Shown here piece by piece: positions 23,278 through 34,466 of a DNA stretch of 64,000 nucleotides; the stretch's first letter is position 1, and every line of letters starts with the position of its first letter. Source of the stretch: Norana najaformis (lineage: Eukaryota > Annelida > Clitellata > Crassiclitellata > Hormogastridae); the NCBI GenBank assembly GCA_964023275.1, contig OZ029914.1:33301351-33365350 (forward strand), read 5' to 3'. The position numbers and the translations under genes were made by a program. Below the pieces are notes generated by a model. The model had not been told where the DNA came from and did not search any database. It saw nothing but the letters and a program-made list of their open reading frames with translations.

Positions 23278-23890
23278 TTAGTTGTAGTTGACAACGATTT
23301 GCAGTTTTTTAGAATTGTTGTCAGCATATGGTTTACTTGGAGGTCTCGGAGTGTGTCCCGCCAGTAGTTGCTGACTGCATTTTATCTTGGCTTCTGTTGA
23401 ACATATTCCTCGTCTGCAAATTGAGTGTTGGCGGTTGGCATTACATTTGTCTTCCAATGTAAGTGTCCTTGCAGAAACTTGTTCTTGCAGTACTTCAGAG
23501 GCGTCAACGAGAAACTGAACAGCGACAAAGGCAAGTGCCGCAAGCATGTGAAGTTCTAAGGATTGTTGTGCATTAGTCTAGGGCTGTGGCTGTTGACTGT
23601 GACGTTGACTTTAACAATACAGATTTTGGCATAAATGAAAGGAGTTGTAATCCCAGCGTTGAGGAAGACTGTGCTTATGCCTTTGACAATGACCATTTCA
23701 AAGTCACTTATAACAGAAAATGGATTCAAAACTTTTTTCTAGATGCACGAGTTCATTGGGCATCGGTGTGTTTATGTGGGCTGCTGTTCATTGGGTATCA
23801 GGCAGTAAACACAGGGAACTGTGCCATCTGAAGCTAATACGTGGACTGTCTGTTTATAGTTGCGTGAACAGGAACGGTGCCCTCGAGGTC
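23278..23890 (-). pseudogene. MULE transposase fossil, copy A
   Basis: The minus strand gives decayed but ordered blocks of Mutator-like (MULE) transposases: a stretch like VPCVYCLIPNEQQPT near 23800, then SDFEMVIV holding the acidic catalytic residue, VFLNAGIT, FHLCQNLY, and LELHMLAALAFV followed by DASEVLQEQV. Stops and frameshifts separate them. Block spacing parallels copy B at 49204-49800. Family knowledge: MULE cores run '...DFE.A...F....GC.FH..Q...RK...L...Y......R...ALAFV....V..AFE.L'. Confidence 0.75.
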
Positions 23891-24329
23891 CCAGCCATAA
23901 ACCAATTTGAGAAAGTGATAAGCAATAGTAGTTTTGACATAGTGTTTTTTCAATATTTACATAAAATTAATGTACTCAAATTTACCACACCTTTTCGGCA
24001 AGATGAGTTGGCCTGGAGGAAGTGCCGATGAATTTCAGAACTGTAGAGATGTGGCAACACTAAGTGAATCTGTGAAGACTAAAGATTTTCATGCTAGCTG
24101 TAGAAGTCTTTTTTGGTCCAGTTCACGATTGCTGCTGCAGCTGTTTCCTTGTGCTTTGATCTGTGAGTATGTATGCTTAAGTGTTCATTGTATTGGTCCA
24201 TCAATTCGAAGGCTAATGGCTTTCAACTTCTGTCGATATATCATTTCTTGAATTTCTTTCATAAGGATATGTCAACCTGAAAGGGTGTGTTCTTCCATGA
24301 AGGCGAGTTCTGAAACACAGGACCTTAAT

Positions 24330-24795
24330 ATTCTTTTGGTTGAGTCTTGAAGAATTTGTTCAAATTTGTGACAGAGAATTTTTCTTCGTGGTGCAAACTT
24401 CTTTCAGTAGATCATCCAATGATTTGTCATCACCCCTTTGCCACTTGGTCTGCTCTTTTTTGGTTTGAATACTGTTGCCAGGTCTCCTGAGTTGAAGTGG
24501 TATCTCGGCGCACTCCTTTTGTACTGCTGTGGTCGGTTGATTTCCAGCCCCGTAGCCAATGCACAGGACTAAGTGCTAGATTTGATCCAGTTCATTGAGT
24601 GTTGTTTTGGAGGCTACATCTCCATAGCCAAACATGAATCTAATGAGAGCTCTGTAGCTTCGCAGTAAGATTTTATTTCCAGCACCCCTGATACTGCTTG
24701 CTTCAAGTTTAGCCTGTTTTTAGATTTTGCGATGTTGTAGTTGATATACTGTGAGTCTCTTGTTGAAGATCACTCCCAAAAACTTAAGAATTTGA
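24330..24795 (-). mobile_element. Non-LTR retrotransposon RT C-terminal fossil
   Basis: The minus strand reads LKFLGVIFNKRLT, then LRSYRALIRFMFGYG, SKTTLNELDQI and ECAEIPLQLRR. This is the conserved 'FLGV.FD.RL...LLR.YRALVRS.LDYG...S....L..LD..H...LR....PL.LRR' block C-terminal to RT in Jockey/CR1-type LINEs. In-frame stops are present. Confidence 0.8.
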
Positions 24796-24941
24796 ATTTT
24801 GTAAATTGAACAAACTGTATTTTTTAACTTTCTGATTTAAAATTTTGTTTAAGATAACATACAATACTACAGAAATTAATTACGATTTCTATAATGAAAT
24901 ACCAATAAATACGAATACATTTATTTAATATTTAGACTTAC

Positions 24942-25207
24942 AGAGGGTTGCCGAAAGTTCTTTTTTTCATCCTCAGTTGTTGGATGATCATAATCTAACC
25001 AAATAAATCCAAATGATGGATCTAATATGGCACTGACAAGATAGGCCAAACTACCAAATGTGTCGTTGTTGCCATTAGTTCCTGTTGATTTAATGGCTGG
25101 GATAATTTTTATCCTCCAGAGAAGACCATGAAATCTCCCTTCGAGGGATATCGTCAGTTGACATATGTAACCCCCATGTCTAATGCTCTCTTGTCTAGTT
25201 CTGGTGA
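24942..25207 (-). CDS. Putative exon, 89-residue open frame
   Basis: Family not recognised. The donor is strong (CAACCCTCT, then GTAAGTC) and leaves in phase 0. The likely acceptor is ctatag before TCACCAG at 25207; alternatives lie a few bases inside. The peptide is open throughout: TRTRQESIRHGGYICQLTIS, GRFHGLLWRIKIIPAIKS, SLAYLVSAILDPSFGFIWLD and EDEKKNFRQPS. The LDPxFGFxWLD segment faintly recalls hAT transposase C-terminal regions, which is an alternative. Its start phase does not directly match exon 29328-29522. Confidence 0.5.
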
Positions 25208-25209
25208 CT

Positions 25210-26944
25210 ATAGATTGCAGTCACTTTACATTGCACCATGGTACCTACAAGCTTGTTTAGCCAGTAGGTAGATACACATGTTAATTGGGGTTTAGTCTCC
25301 TGATATGATAATTATAGGTCAGACTCAAATCAACATGTGATATCTAGTGGAAACTGTAATGATATTACAATAGCTCGTATTTTTCCACTACCATCTTGTA
25401 TCATAATGTATGACTGAATAAAATGAACAAAGTCACTTGTTGCAAATCAATCAATATACTATATAGTTCAATGTCTTAATTAATTCTTAATTAAGGCCAG
25501 CTTCTTATCAAGCCTAACTCTATGATTCTACCCACCCACAAGCTTGGATGGCCATTTTACCCCTGTATACTGACTCTGATATAAAGTCTGAAACAGTTCC
25601 ACTGTGAGTTGTACTGAATTTGCATCGACGTAGAAAGGTTAGATTGTCACACACCACGAGTTGTCTCTGCACAAACAATTCCTATTCACCACGCCGACAT
25701 ACGTTGTAGACCATCGGTTAAATGTCTCTCGTATTAGGTACTTTAAGCGAGTTCCTTGCAGTTCAAGGAATGTAATCCACACGATTCAATCGTAACCGTC
25801 CAAAGGAATGGTTCCTTGACGAGATGGAGTTGCACTGTAGAGTCGAAGACGAGGTATCTTTGCTGACTTTCGATTAACGCCACTAAGTCCGTATCGACGC
25901 ACTTACATGGACTTAATCCACAACTTTCTGACGTTAGCTTTTCGACGAAAACTTTGTCGTTTCACAACTGAAACACAGGTTAACTACCTGTACAAAACAT
26001 GAGCCTTTATATGCTCATCATTCGAGAATGCAGTTCGACTTGACAAGTCCGCAACTGACTACTTATTTCTCGGAGTCACGCTGAATCGCAACGAGGACTT
26101 TCCTGTCCAAAATCCAGCCGTGAACTAACTACTTCAACGGTTTTCGCATCGAATCTTCCATCGTCAAAAGGTTTCCTATTGGCCGAAATTATCGTCTGCC
26201 TCTTTCACCAACACTTGTAGCGATTTCATAGTCCTTCTATGAAATCTTCGTCTGCTCACTTGTTTACAAAGGATAAGGAGTCGCGTCCACCGAGTCCCAT
26301 TATTGGCTGACGACTTCCAATAGCAACGTATCGCCATTGGTCGAAAATCCCACACGTAAAATCGCGATTGGCTGGCAATCGAAACATCAGTTTGAAATAT
26401 CATTCGTAATGACTCGCAAACTATGGCAGATTGCGAATAAAACAATCCATCAACATCCACGTTGATCTCTCGTAAAATTAGTTCAGAAAATCATCCTTTG
26501 TTCCCCGTATTTAATATATTTTTACAACCTATGCTGGCCTTGCTATTTTGATTAGTTTGAACGTCCTAAGCCGGCCAAGTATTTTGAGTGAGTAATTACG
26601 TTAGTCAACACAAACGCTTATTCTAATATACGCATAACCATGTCAATAATACGCACAGTTCATACAATAGTAAAATCAATTGGAATTGATAAACATAGCG
26701 AGAACATATACATAGATTCAGTCTACAACATAGCTATGTTGAGTGGTACATTGCTTGGTTTGGTGCTTCAGGTAAATATTTTGTAGAGGGCCACAACAGT
26801 TAGCATCACGCACCCTATTCTTGCACCATCTCCCTGGGTGTTTTCGGTAGCTTCTGCAGATGTTGCAAGAATGTGTACCAACTCGGTCAACATGCTGATC
26901 TCTCTTGGTGACAAAGACAAGTTTGAGTGATCTGCTTGAGTGGC
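25210..26944. other. Unassigned, includes CCAAT-box cluster
   Basis: The only structure seen is the CCAAT cluster at about 26170-26380. The flanking 25.6-26.1 kb sequence looks single-copy and is less AT-rich. Confidence 0.4.
26170..26380 (-). promoter_or_regulatory. Cluster of four CCAAT boxes (minus strand)
   Basis: ATTGG occurs at about 26177, 26303, 26335 and 26367 on the plus strand, i.e. four CCAAT boxes on the minus strand in about 190 bp. CCAAT/NF-Y clusters are typical of promoters, and the minus-strand exons start 1 kb downstream. The promoter role is inference. Confidence 0.3.
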
Positions 26945-27610
26945 CTACTTAAAGAGCGCGTTCCATTTCTGCTCGGAAGTTTGGTCTTCGCTCGCAGTTT
27001 GTCTACTCCGTTTTGATGTAACACGGCTGTCTTCTTGGCTGTGCTGCGTTATATCTAAGGGAGCTCTGCATCCCCCTTTCTTCTATTCCTGGCCGTAGAC
27101 CATGTTCGTCGGTTCAGGGCGATCTCGCCGTCCTTCTAGCTCGAACTGCCACCGCTTTGCTATTGCTGGCTCTGCACCCTGGAATTACTTACTTGACGAC
27201 TTTCGACTGGAGCTTCTCTCCCCTCCCTCTTCCGTAAGCGCTTGAAGATGGTATTATTCCCAGTTCTGGGATCGACCGGGAGTGCCTCTAGAAAAGAGGC
27301 GCTTTAAAAATTCACGATTACGATTACGACAGCAGGCAAAGTAAGGAGAATAAAGCCGTGGAACGCACATGATTTGTTTACTGTGTAAAAATGGAGAAGT
27401 AGTTCGATTTAATGGGACCTATTATATAGACCTGTGAAAGCGCATAGCATACATTTCTGAATCATGCACACTAGAGAATACCAATTCAATAGAATAAGTC
27501 ACTCATACACACACATATTCCTTGTTTTCACAGGTAACTGATAAAACATCTGGATAGTTCAAAAATATGGACAGTCTAGCACCTAAGTTTGAAGGGGTTC
27601 GAACTTGGTT
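26945..27610. repeat. Repeat block a', interrupted by a LINE tail
   Basis: Second copy of 8340-8790. Colinearity breaks after gatgtaacac and resumes at acagcaggcaaagtaagg; the interruption is the LINE tail described separately. Confidence 0.85.
27035..27333 (+). mobile_element. LINE tail nested in block a'
   Basis: Encodes HRFAIAGSAPWNYL-like tail residues, then ggcgctttaaaaattcacg and a (GATTAC)n tail. It is absent from the paralogous site at about 8475, so that site is a natural empty-site control. Confidence 0.75.
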
Positions 27611-27719
27611 ACCTTATAGATGACAACATGATGCCAGGGACAGCACAGCACAATGTAAAGAATCAGTACATCATACTGTTCATGTCGCCATAAACTGTGA
27701 TGAGTTAAGGTAAAATCCA

Positions 27720-28390
27720 CACAAATCATATTTAGATATTAAATTTTTTTAAATTTTAACTAATTTTCTACTCAGTTTTTAGCTAACATTTTTCTAAATT
27801 TCGACTCAGGTAGACCAATTGATCTATGGAGATGTTGAAGACTGTCAGTGCAATAAAATTATTCTTATGAAATGCCAAGATTATAAAAACTGCAAAACTA
27901 TTAGATATAACTCAGTTATAATCGTAAACTCAAGATTTCTACACCGCCCAATGAAAGCCAAATGCCAGAAAGCAGCTTATTCACAGGCACAATCAACTAC
28001 CACTGCCTCATCCAGGTAGCACATGAAACGTCATTTTCTCAGCTGATTCTGTCCAAAGGATTGTGACCCTGAATGTGGCTTTGCTTGGGACGACCCACAA
28101 TTGATAACTTGCACATTACTATATCCGTGCTACAGAAGACAGCCTTATTTTAAAACGGGTGTTTACAGTCATGCTTAATTGATGAAAGGTTTAAGTTACG
28201 TTCTGATACAAAATTGAAGGAATGCTCATAATCTTTAAGTAAATTGAAAATGTCTTGACAAGTCCAAAAAATACGTTTTATTCATACAGCTGTTGTGGCA
28301 GAAAATCAGCCATTATACAGTTGAAATGAACAGAAAACACAACACAAATATTAAATTATGCCAAAAAATTTCAAACTATAATGCGTAGAA
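27720..28390. repeat. Repeat block e' (LINE-free copy)
   Basis: Continuous counterpart of 12230-12326 plus 15736-16250. gaagactgtcagtgcaataa at about 27836 is the unoccupied target of the RTE-like LINE. Confidence 0.88.
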
Positions 28391-28639
28391 CTGAAATTTG
28401 GATTTTCTAATTTATTGGGTATAATGTCACTGTGTGGATCTGTTTGACTTCTTCAAAATGGCTGTAGTGATTTCTTCCTGGTAAGTTCCACTGCAGAGCC
28501 ATTAAGAGATTTCTTATAGCATTTGTTTATTTTCAATTTCTGGTAACGTCTTTAAAACAGTTTTAAAGAGTATTCAAGATCTGAACATAGACAACCAGTA
28601 GAACAGCAGGCAGCTGGGAATGCCCTGAGTGGGATCTTA

Positions 28640-29327
28640 GGATCGAGCAGATGCAGCTGGATCCTGAAAGAACACAATCACTTAATTTAATTTTTTGCAT
28701 GTAAGAATACTTCAAAGTGCTTCAAATTTGTTTTTCTCTTAATTCACATAAAAACTACTTTTGAAAATAAAATGGTAGCATGAACATTATTTTATGCTGA
28801 CTTATGGTACATGTGACAAGTTGGCATGTTTTGAAAAAACCGAGTTATGTTATACGTTGGAGATACATATTGACGACTCCATAGATTGGGCCAGCTTGCC
28901 TTGTTAGAACGCGTGTACTGGGTGCCCACACGCTTAAACATTGGGCTAATGTTTGTGATCATTCATATTCTCGCTGACTCGATGGGTTTGAGACTATATA
29001 GATATCCAATACACTGACAGGACAATGTTTGAAAGTACTGTATATTTTTGAGCCCCGATGTGTTTTGCCAGGTTGATTTCTTCAGTTACAAGTGTAAAAA
29101 GTAAAGTAAAGCTCCCATGTTCCACACTCTTGAGCCTTTGAGCCAGCCCCAGGTCATTACGCTGAATCCCCTCAGCAGCCTCGAACCTGCAGGATGGTCT
29201 TAACTGGTTCCTCTTTAATTCTTCACAAATACAGACTAAATAGTTTATGTAAACCATTAAATCGATTGAATCCAGAAAACTGTTAAGTTAAGCGATTAAC
29301 TAGACCTATTGCCAAATATTAACTTAC
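28640..29327. repeat. Repeat block d' in the intron after exon 29328-29522
   Basis: Counterpart of 11600-12041, matching up to the donor of its exon. It contains an extra segment of about 275 bp (about 28970-29247) whose reverse strand has the B-box-like caggttcgaggc, so a SINE insertion is possible. Confidence 0.8.
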
Positions 29328-29522
29328 ACGCACGATTCGAAGCTTAAAGTATCCTCGAAGATTAGGTTCGACCGTCTGTGAGTTGACTGTAGTCTCTAGG
29401 ATGACCGATGTCTGAAGATGGTTCCGCATATTCTCCAACTTCATTACCAAACCAACTGCTGATTCAGTCGACGGTTCCTCCGAATCCTGAACAACTAAAA
29501 TTACTGGAGCCTTTGAACTCAC
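29328..29522 (-). CDS. Putative exon, 65 codons, homologue of 12042-12224
   Basis: Family not recognised. The acceptor ttttttgttttag precedes GTG at 29522, and CGT at 29328 is followed by GTAAGTT; both sites are strong and phase is 0 in and out. The peptide includes SSKAPVILVVQDSEEPSTES, VMKLENMRNHLQTSVIL and LRGYFKLRIVR. After the first four codons it is exactly as long as exon 12042-12224 and starts with the same Ala-Pro-x-Ile-Leu pattern. The two exons are otherwise very divergent despite a shared intron. Confidence 0.6.
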
Positions 29523-29589
29523 CTAAAACAAAAAAGCATCTTCAGGGGAATGATTGCCAGACAACAGTTTCTGCCCATTTATCTGGGGG

Positions 29590-29643
29590 TGGGACAGTGA
29601 ATATGCCTGGAACAGTGAGTATGCCTGGAACAGTGAATAGGCA
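29590..29643. repeat. 18-bp minisatellite, 3 copies
   Basis: Units tgggacagtgaatatgcc, tggaacagtgagtatgcc and tggaacagtgaataggca. Confidence 0.85.
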
Positions 29644-30259
29644 TATTCACAAAACCTCACAAAGCCATGTCCAGCTTGATGTGACCCGAGTCATCACCAA
29701 AGATCGATATCTTGATGCTTGACCTGATTGCAGTTTGGGCATGGTGCACCGTAGGTATATGCCTTGTGCATTAGACCCCACACGATAGAAGTTACTAAAT
29801 AATAATAACAATTGGATATCTTGCAGACACTATGGGGCTGCATACGTTGAGGGATCCAAAGTTGAGCAGCTCGGGTCATCAGTGGGTTGCAGCGGGACCT
29901 TGGTTTGCCTCCACTGAGCACCAGCAGCCCCGTGAACATGAACCCATGCAAATAGTGACTAGCCAGTCAGTAGAAGTGAAGTGGTTCTGATGCAACAAAG
30001 CAGCTGAAGGCTGTGCATGACATGAGTTCACTAGGAAGGATGGGAGTGACAGGATATAGTAATGTATGAAACCGCTATCGTAAGAGCCTAAAAAAGCAGT
30101 TGGCACAGTTACAAAAGTGTATGTTGGCACCGTTAGACAAGTGTGAGTTGGTGATGACAACATGATGACAGGGTTAGCGTAGCACAGGCTATTTGTGTTG
30201 CCATGAACTGTGATGAGTTAAGGTAAAATTCACAGAAAAATCAGATTTAGATATTAAAA

Positions 30260-30640
30260 TTTTTATAAGCGGTAGTTAGGTCAATATCCAAAAGGCCAGT
30301 CCAATAAGACAGACAGCTTTCGGTGGATAAGCAGTTTCAATATGGTATGTATGAAGTTGAGAACCAAATGACACAAAGAGAGCTACAAAATCTAGGTCCT
30401 TCAGCCATAAAAGCTCGTTTACCAAGAACAGTTCTAGTCCAAGGTATGACTAGAGAAAGGAAATCAGGTGACCTGGTTGAAAAATGATAAGTTGGGGAAA
30501 TGAAGATCGATTGGCCGCAGTTCAGTATTTTATAAACTACAAGCCCCAATTTGAAAAATACTCTGCAGAACAGGAAGCCAGTGTAAAGATTAAAAACTAA
30601 AAATAAAGACGTCCAGTTATGAGCATATAACCCCATGCTT
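30260..30640 (-). mobile_element. LINE tail fragment
   Basis: The minus strand reads YHFSTRSPDFLSLVIP, then RTVLGKRAFMAEGPRF, the degraded ORF2 C-terminal tail. The same tail, better kept, is at 39540-39960. Confidence 0.65.
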
Positions 30641-30814
30641 AAATTAATAGGCTTGCATAAATTTATATTTCACGTAGCCCTTGTGACTTTTTATCGCCAA
30701 TAGATAGATACGTGTAAATGTATGTGTAGATACGTGGATAAATAGCCTAAAAATACGTAAACTATTATTAATCTGTGTGTGTGAAGAGGCCCTACTAGTT
30801 CGTGCCTTACGCCA

Positions 30815-31610
30815 ATGACTCGCGTAGTGCATGCATGTTGTAGGGAACTTCCGAACATTCTTCAAGATAGAGTTATGTCACCTCTGAACGTGCTTTGAAA
30901 CAGACAGGGCAAACCGTTGGTTCAGAGTCAGTCACGCGTGACGGTTGTGATGAGTCACTATTAACCGCAAAAATAGAAATCGCTGTCTGATGAAGATCTG
31001 ACCTATGCACACATACATTCACCAATACGCATCATACATTCGTATGATTATTAAGCATGCATCTGTCTAGACCTGATAGGCCTACATTTTGCTACAAATT
31101 TTAGCGTTTAATAAGTTTTACTCTTTGTGAGTGTCTATTTGAGGGTTGCAGTGGGTAGGATGAGGATCGCCTGTCATATGTTGGAATGAAATAGAAGGAA
31201 TCAGTGACTGATGATTTGTGGATTACGATTAATGCGCTATAGAAGTGTCCAGATTAAATTAGATTGTTATGCTGTGGCTGAAAGGGGTGTGGAGAACTTG
31301 ATGCATGTGTTGTTGAACTACGTAAGCACATAACATGGTCGGGTTCTCCTCTCTGTCTCCATCAGAGCTTGTAGTTCTCTGGAAGGCACCAGTGCAACAG
31401 CAATCTTCAATAGCACTATTTTGGCCGGTCCCTGATTTGTACCGTGGCAGTTGACAGTCGAGTACGCTAACCACTATACCACTGAATAATATATTACTTG
31501 TGTTGCTTAGAAGACGCTATATGAACATAATAGTTATATTGCACCAATCCAGTTTTCTTTGCCAGAGTGATTGTTTGACAATTGCACTCGCTAGGGGCGC
31601 ATGAGTAGAC
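30815..31610. repeat. Repeat blocks b'-c'
   Basis: Counterparts of 9510-10180 and 10745-10935. The two blocks are nearer to each other here than in the first copy, where about 560 bp separates them. Confidence 0.82.
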
Positions 31611-31960
31611 GCTGCTTCCAGTCTAGTAGTACTCGACGTAAAAAGATAGTTGCTTTGGGTGTTTAAAATACTATTCCTTTCGCTAGACGCGCAGGCGCCA
31701 AATTACATTCGGCCTCTGTTGCTTGTTTCGGTAAGCGTGAGTAACTTAGGAGTCACTATGGTCAGCCAATCTCACTCCACTTGATTCTAAAATCAGTTTT
31801 GATCGACTTGAAATCACGACTTGGAATAAGAAAATATCTTGACTCGGCATACTGGCAGATCAACCAGATTTTCACTTAGAAGTGACCGGATAGGCACAAT
31901 AGCAGCATGTGAGATATCACCAGTGACGTATCACGGTATCAGCTGTGTTTTCAAACAAAA

Positions 31961-32673
31961 TACACTTCAAATCCGATATAACGCGTAACTTGGGGTCCAT
32001 ATCCGCCATTCCGTTATGTTGAATACCGCGTTATAAAATGTTCGCATACTTGATGGAAAGTGTCTGCTTAGAGGTTTGGGGTTACGGAGAGTCCCTAGCG
32101 GTCTTGTATTCCATTGGACATCACGTGCCCATTGGACGTTACTTCGTGCGGAAGATGAGAGCATAGTTAGCGTCACTTCAATTGATAGACATCACGTGTT
32201 ACGGCATACTTGTCTTGGCTACAATGACATGTATGCAGAAATCAGAAATTAATTCTGTTTTTTTTCATTTTAAATAAAGATACGGAAGAGTTGCATTTTG
32301 TTTTGCTATGCTTTGTTTCTCATTAGTTCTTAATATTTTCATTTTATTAGTACTCTCGTTGCTTCTTATTTTTCATTGGTTTATTATTTTCATTGTATTT
32401 AGTTAGTATCTTTTCTTACCTTTTTCGTGGCTTGGGTCAATGTTCATCCTCTATGTCGTTTGAAATGTACAAGTCGTATATAATGTTTCTTCCTACTGCT
32501 TAACCGTATTGTGTTTTGTTCCAACTAAAACGAATTAATAGTGGTAATTATGGCGAGAACAACGCTGTGGTAGAAATTAACGCTTTTCACTTTAAAATTC
32601 GGGCCATGACCACAACCGCTTTATAACCGAATTCGCGTTATATCGGAGCTCGCTATAAGGGATTTACGGTGTA
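31961..32673. mobile_element. Possible pogo/Tigger-like non-autonomous DNA element
   Basis: The ends are inverted: TACACTTCAAATCCG at the left and TACACCGTAAATCC at the right (reverse strand). Both continue to CCGATATAACGCG, and the left arm lacks about 13 bp. Motifs of the 'cgttataacc' kind are typical of pogo/Tigger TIRs, and TA would be the target duplication. The 713-bp interior has no transposase. Confidence 0.5.
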
Positions 32674-33457
32674 CTTACTACGCGCTGAATTGGTAAGCTG
32701 GTGTAGTGTATTATACAGTCGCTGCCATGTAAGTCATAGGCTTTTCCATTCCAGTAACAAAGCAAAGTCCGGCAGTATAAAAACAGGCAGTGTGTGGATA
32801 GCACTGGTAAGTCTTCTCATTTGCTGCCTTGAAACATCGCCACCTTTAACATCTTTCAAAACTCTGTAATCATTCTTGAAGTCATTATTATATGAAACCA
32901 AAAACTAACTGCATGCCAGCTTCAGTACCTGTCCCCATATTCTGACTGGACAGTTAAAGGCCAAGAAGTAGGCAACAAAATGTTAACACCCGGACTACTA
33001 ACTCCTTAAGTTTTCGTTGTGCCACAGTCTATCAACCTGCACAATCTATTGCTACGCCCCTGCTGTCAGTACTGAAACTGTTTTGTGTTTTCCAATTTTT
33101 CATTGGATTTTCATTTGTCCTTATAAATGCTGTTAAGCACAACATCCAAGAATAGATCTTTGCTTACTGGTCTATTAATTTGAAATTGTCATGCAAATTT
33201 TATTTGATATTTTTGGGCATTTTGTTGGTATGTTTTGTGTCTTATCACGTTTGATATAGCGAGCATGGTCCTTTGTATCTTGTTGTTTAATGCGTGTTTG
33301 GTTACAGTAATCGACGATATGCGTTCGCGCATTTTGTTTTATTTCAGTATCAAAACAAGTAAGTAATTAAGTTAGTAGTCATTTTATTGGTGTAAAGCAA
33401 ACGCTCACATTTTACAAAATACACAGCTGATTCAGTAAACCGTTAGATCCATAGCAG
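32674..33457. other. Unassigned stretch
   Basis: Nothing recognisable was found. Confidence 0.4.
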
Positions 33458-33708
33458 CTACCGTGAGCGCTTATGACGCTCGCTTCAAGAACGGCAAGTC
33501 CATCGGTAGCAGATTTGATGATCGCAAAGGTGACGCTGAATTTGAAGTACGATGTTCGATATCTGAAGATTTTCGTAGAAAAGAATGCCTCAAGATTCTT
33601 GGCTATAGATGGCGTGTTGTTGGCGTTTTGACAGTCCAACACGTGGAAATCCCAGGTTGCTCGTTGTTAGTTCATCCAAAACATGGCGGTAGCCACGTGG
33701 TGACGATT
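33458..33708 (+). CDS. Putative internal exon
   Basis: Family not recognised. An acceptor (ccatagcag before CTACCG) and a very good donor (GACGATT, then GTAAGTG) flank 83 open codons with mixed charged composition: DARFKNGKSIGSRFDDRKGD, SEDFRRKECLKILGYRWRVV and LLVHPKHGGSHVVTI. The antisense frame is also open (same codon register), so strand is uncertain; the splice sites favour plus. It leaves in phase 0. No partner exon is proven. Confidence 0.4.
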
Positions 33709-34014
33709 GTAAGTGTGAATGAAGTCAACGAAACCAGTAAAACTCACGCAGTTGACCAGCCAGCCAGCCAGTCAGTCTGATGAAATGGTCTGTCGTGTTT
33801 CCCTTGGGAATACTGATTTCATATGGTGCTTGAGTATTACATTTATCAAGGAACCACACGAAAACAGCTTTCCCAGGATGTCCTGATCCACTCCAGCAGA
33901 GGTTTCTTCCGTTTGACTTTGACTTCAATGGTGTTTACGAAGTAAAGAAGCAGATCACCCCTTCGCCGCCAATTTTACCTGAACTAGAATGAAAGAACAG
34001 CAATGGCACTGTGA

Positions 34015-34200
34015 GACACGGGCTACGATTGGTTGGAGCACCCGTCTTATAACGCGGATGCACGGGTTCGAACTTCTCCTGAGATGGTTACAGTAAAGGG
34101 TCTTTGAACAAGTCCGTCACGCACCATTGCTCAGCGCCATCGATTGATGATTTGTCATTAGATTGTGGCGCTTAATAAGTACCGAATTAATAATAACGAC
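34015..34200 (+). mobile_element. tRNA-derived SINE
   Basis: Starts with a tRNA-like body having a D-loop-type A box (attggttggagcacccg) and a B box (cgggttcgaact). A unique body and gtggcgcttaataagtaccg follow, then an AAT-rich tail. Confidence 0.6.
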
Positions 34201-34281
34201 AACCTCAATAATAGTATTAATAATAATATTTGATGTACCAGGATGTACGAACAATCAGACGACCTATGACGATGTTAAAGC

Positions 34282-34284
<3 letters not shown>

Positions 34285-34324
<40 letters not shown>

Positions 34325-34372
34325 GAATGATGATGATGATGATCATAATAATAATAATAATAATAATAAGGA
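34285..34372. repeat. (AAT)n with (GAT)n core microsatellite
   Basis: Two AAT arrays flank a gatgatgat core. Confidence 0.95.
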
Positions 34373-34466
34373 AGGAGAGAAGGGCGTGCTTGAAGCCAAG
34401 ATTAAAGAAAAGGAGAGAACCTGGAACTGATCGTCAAGACCCAGCCGACGGGCCCCAACCGATCCT

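Noticed and set aside
27819-28019. Peptide VNSRFLxRPxKAK shared with 15.8 kb and 50.3 kb
   Set aside because: At first looked like a conserved exon; it is the antisense of a LINE/SINE 3' end with a (GATTAC)n tail.
33412-33642. Minus-strand 76-aa ORF opposite the 33458-33708 exon
   Set aside because: Same codon register antisense; the plus strand has better splice sites, though strand is not certain.
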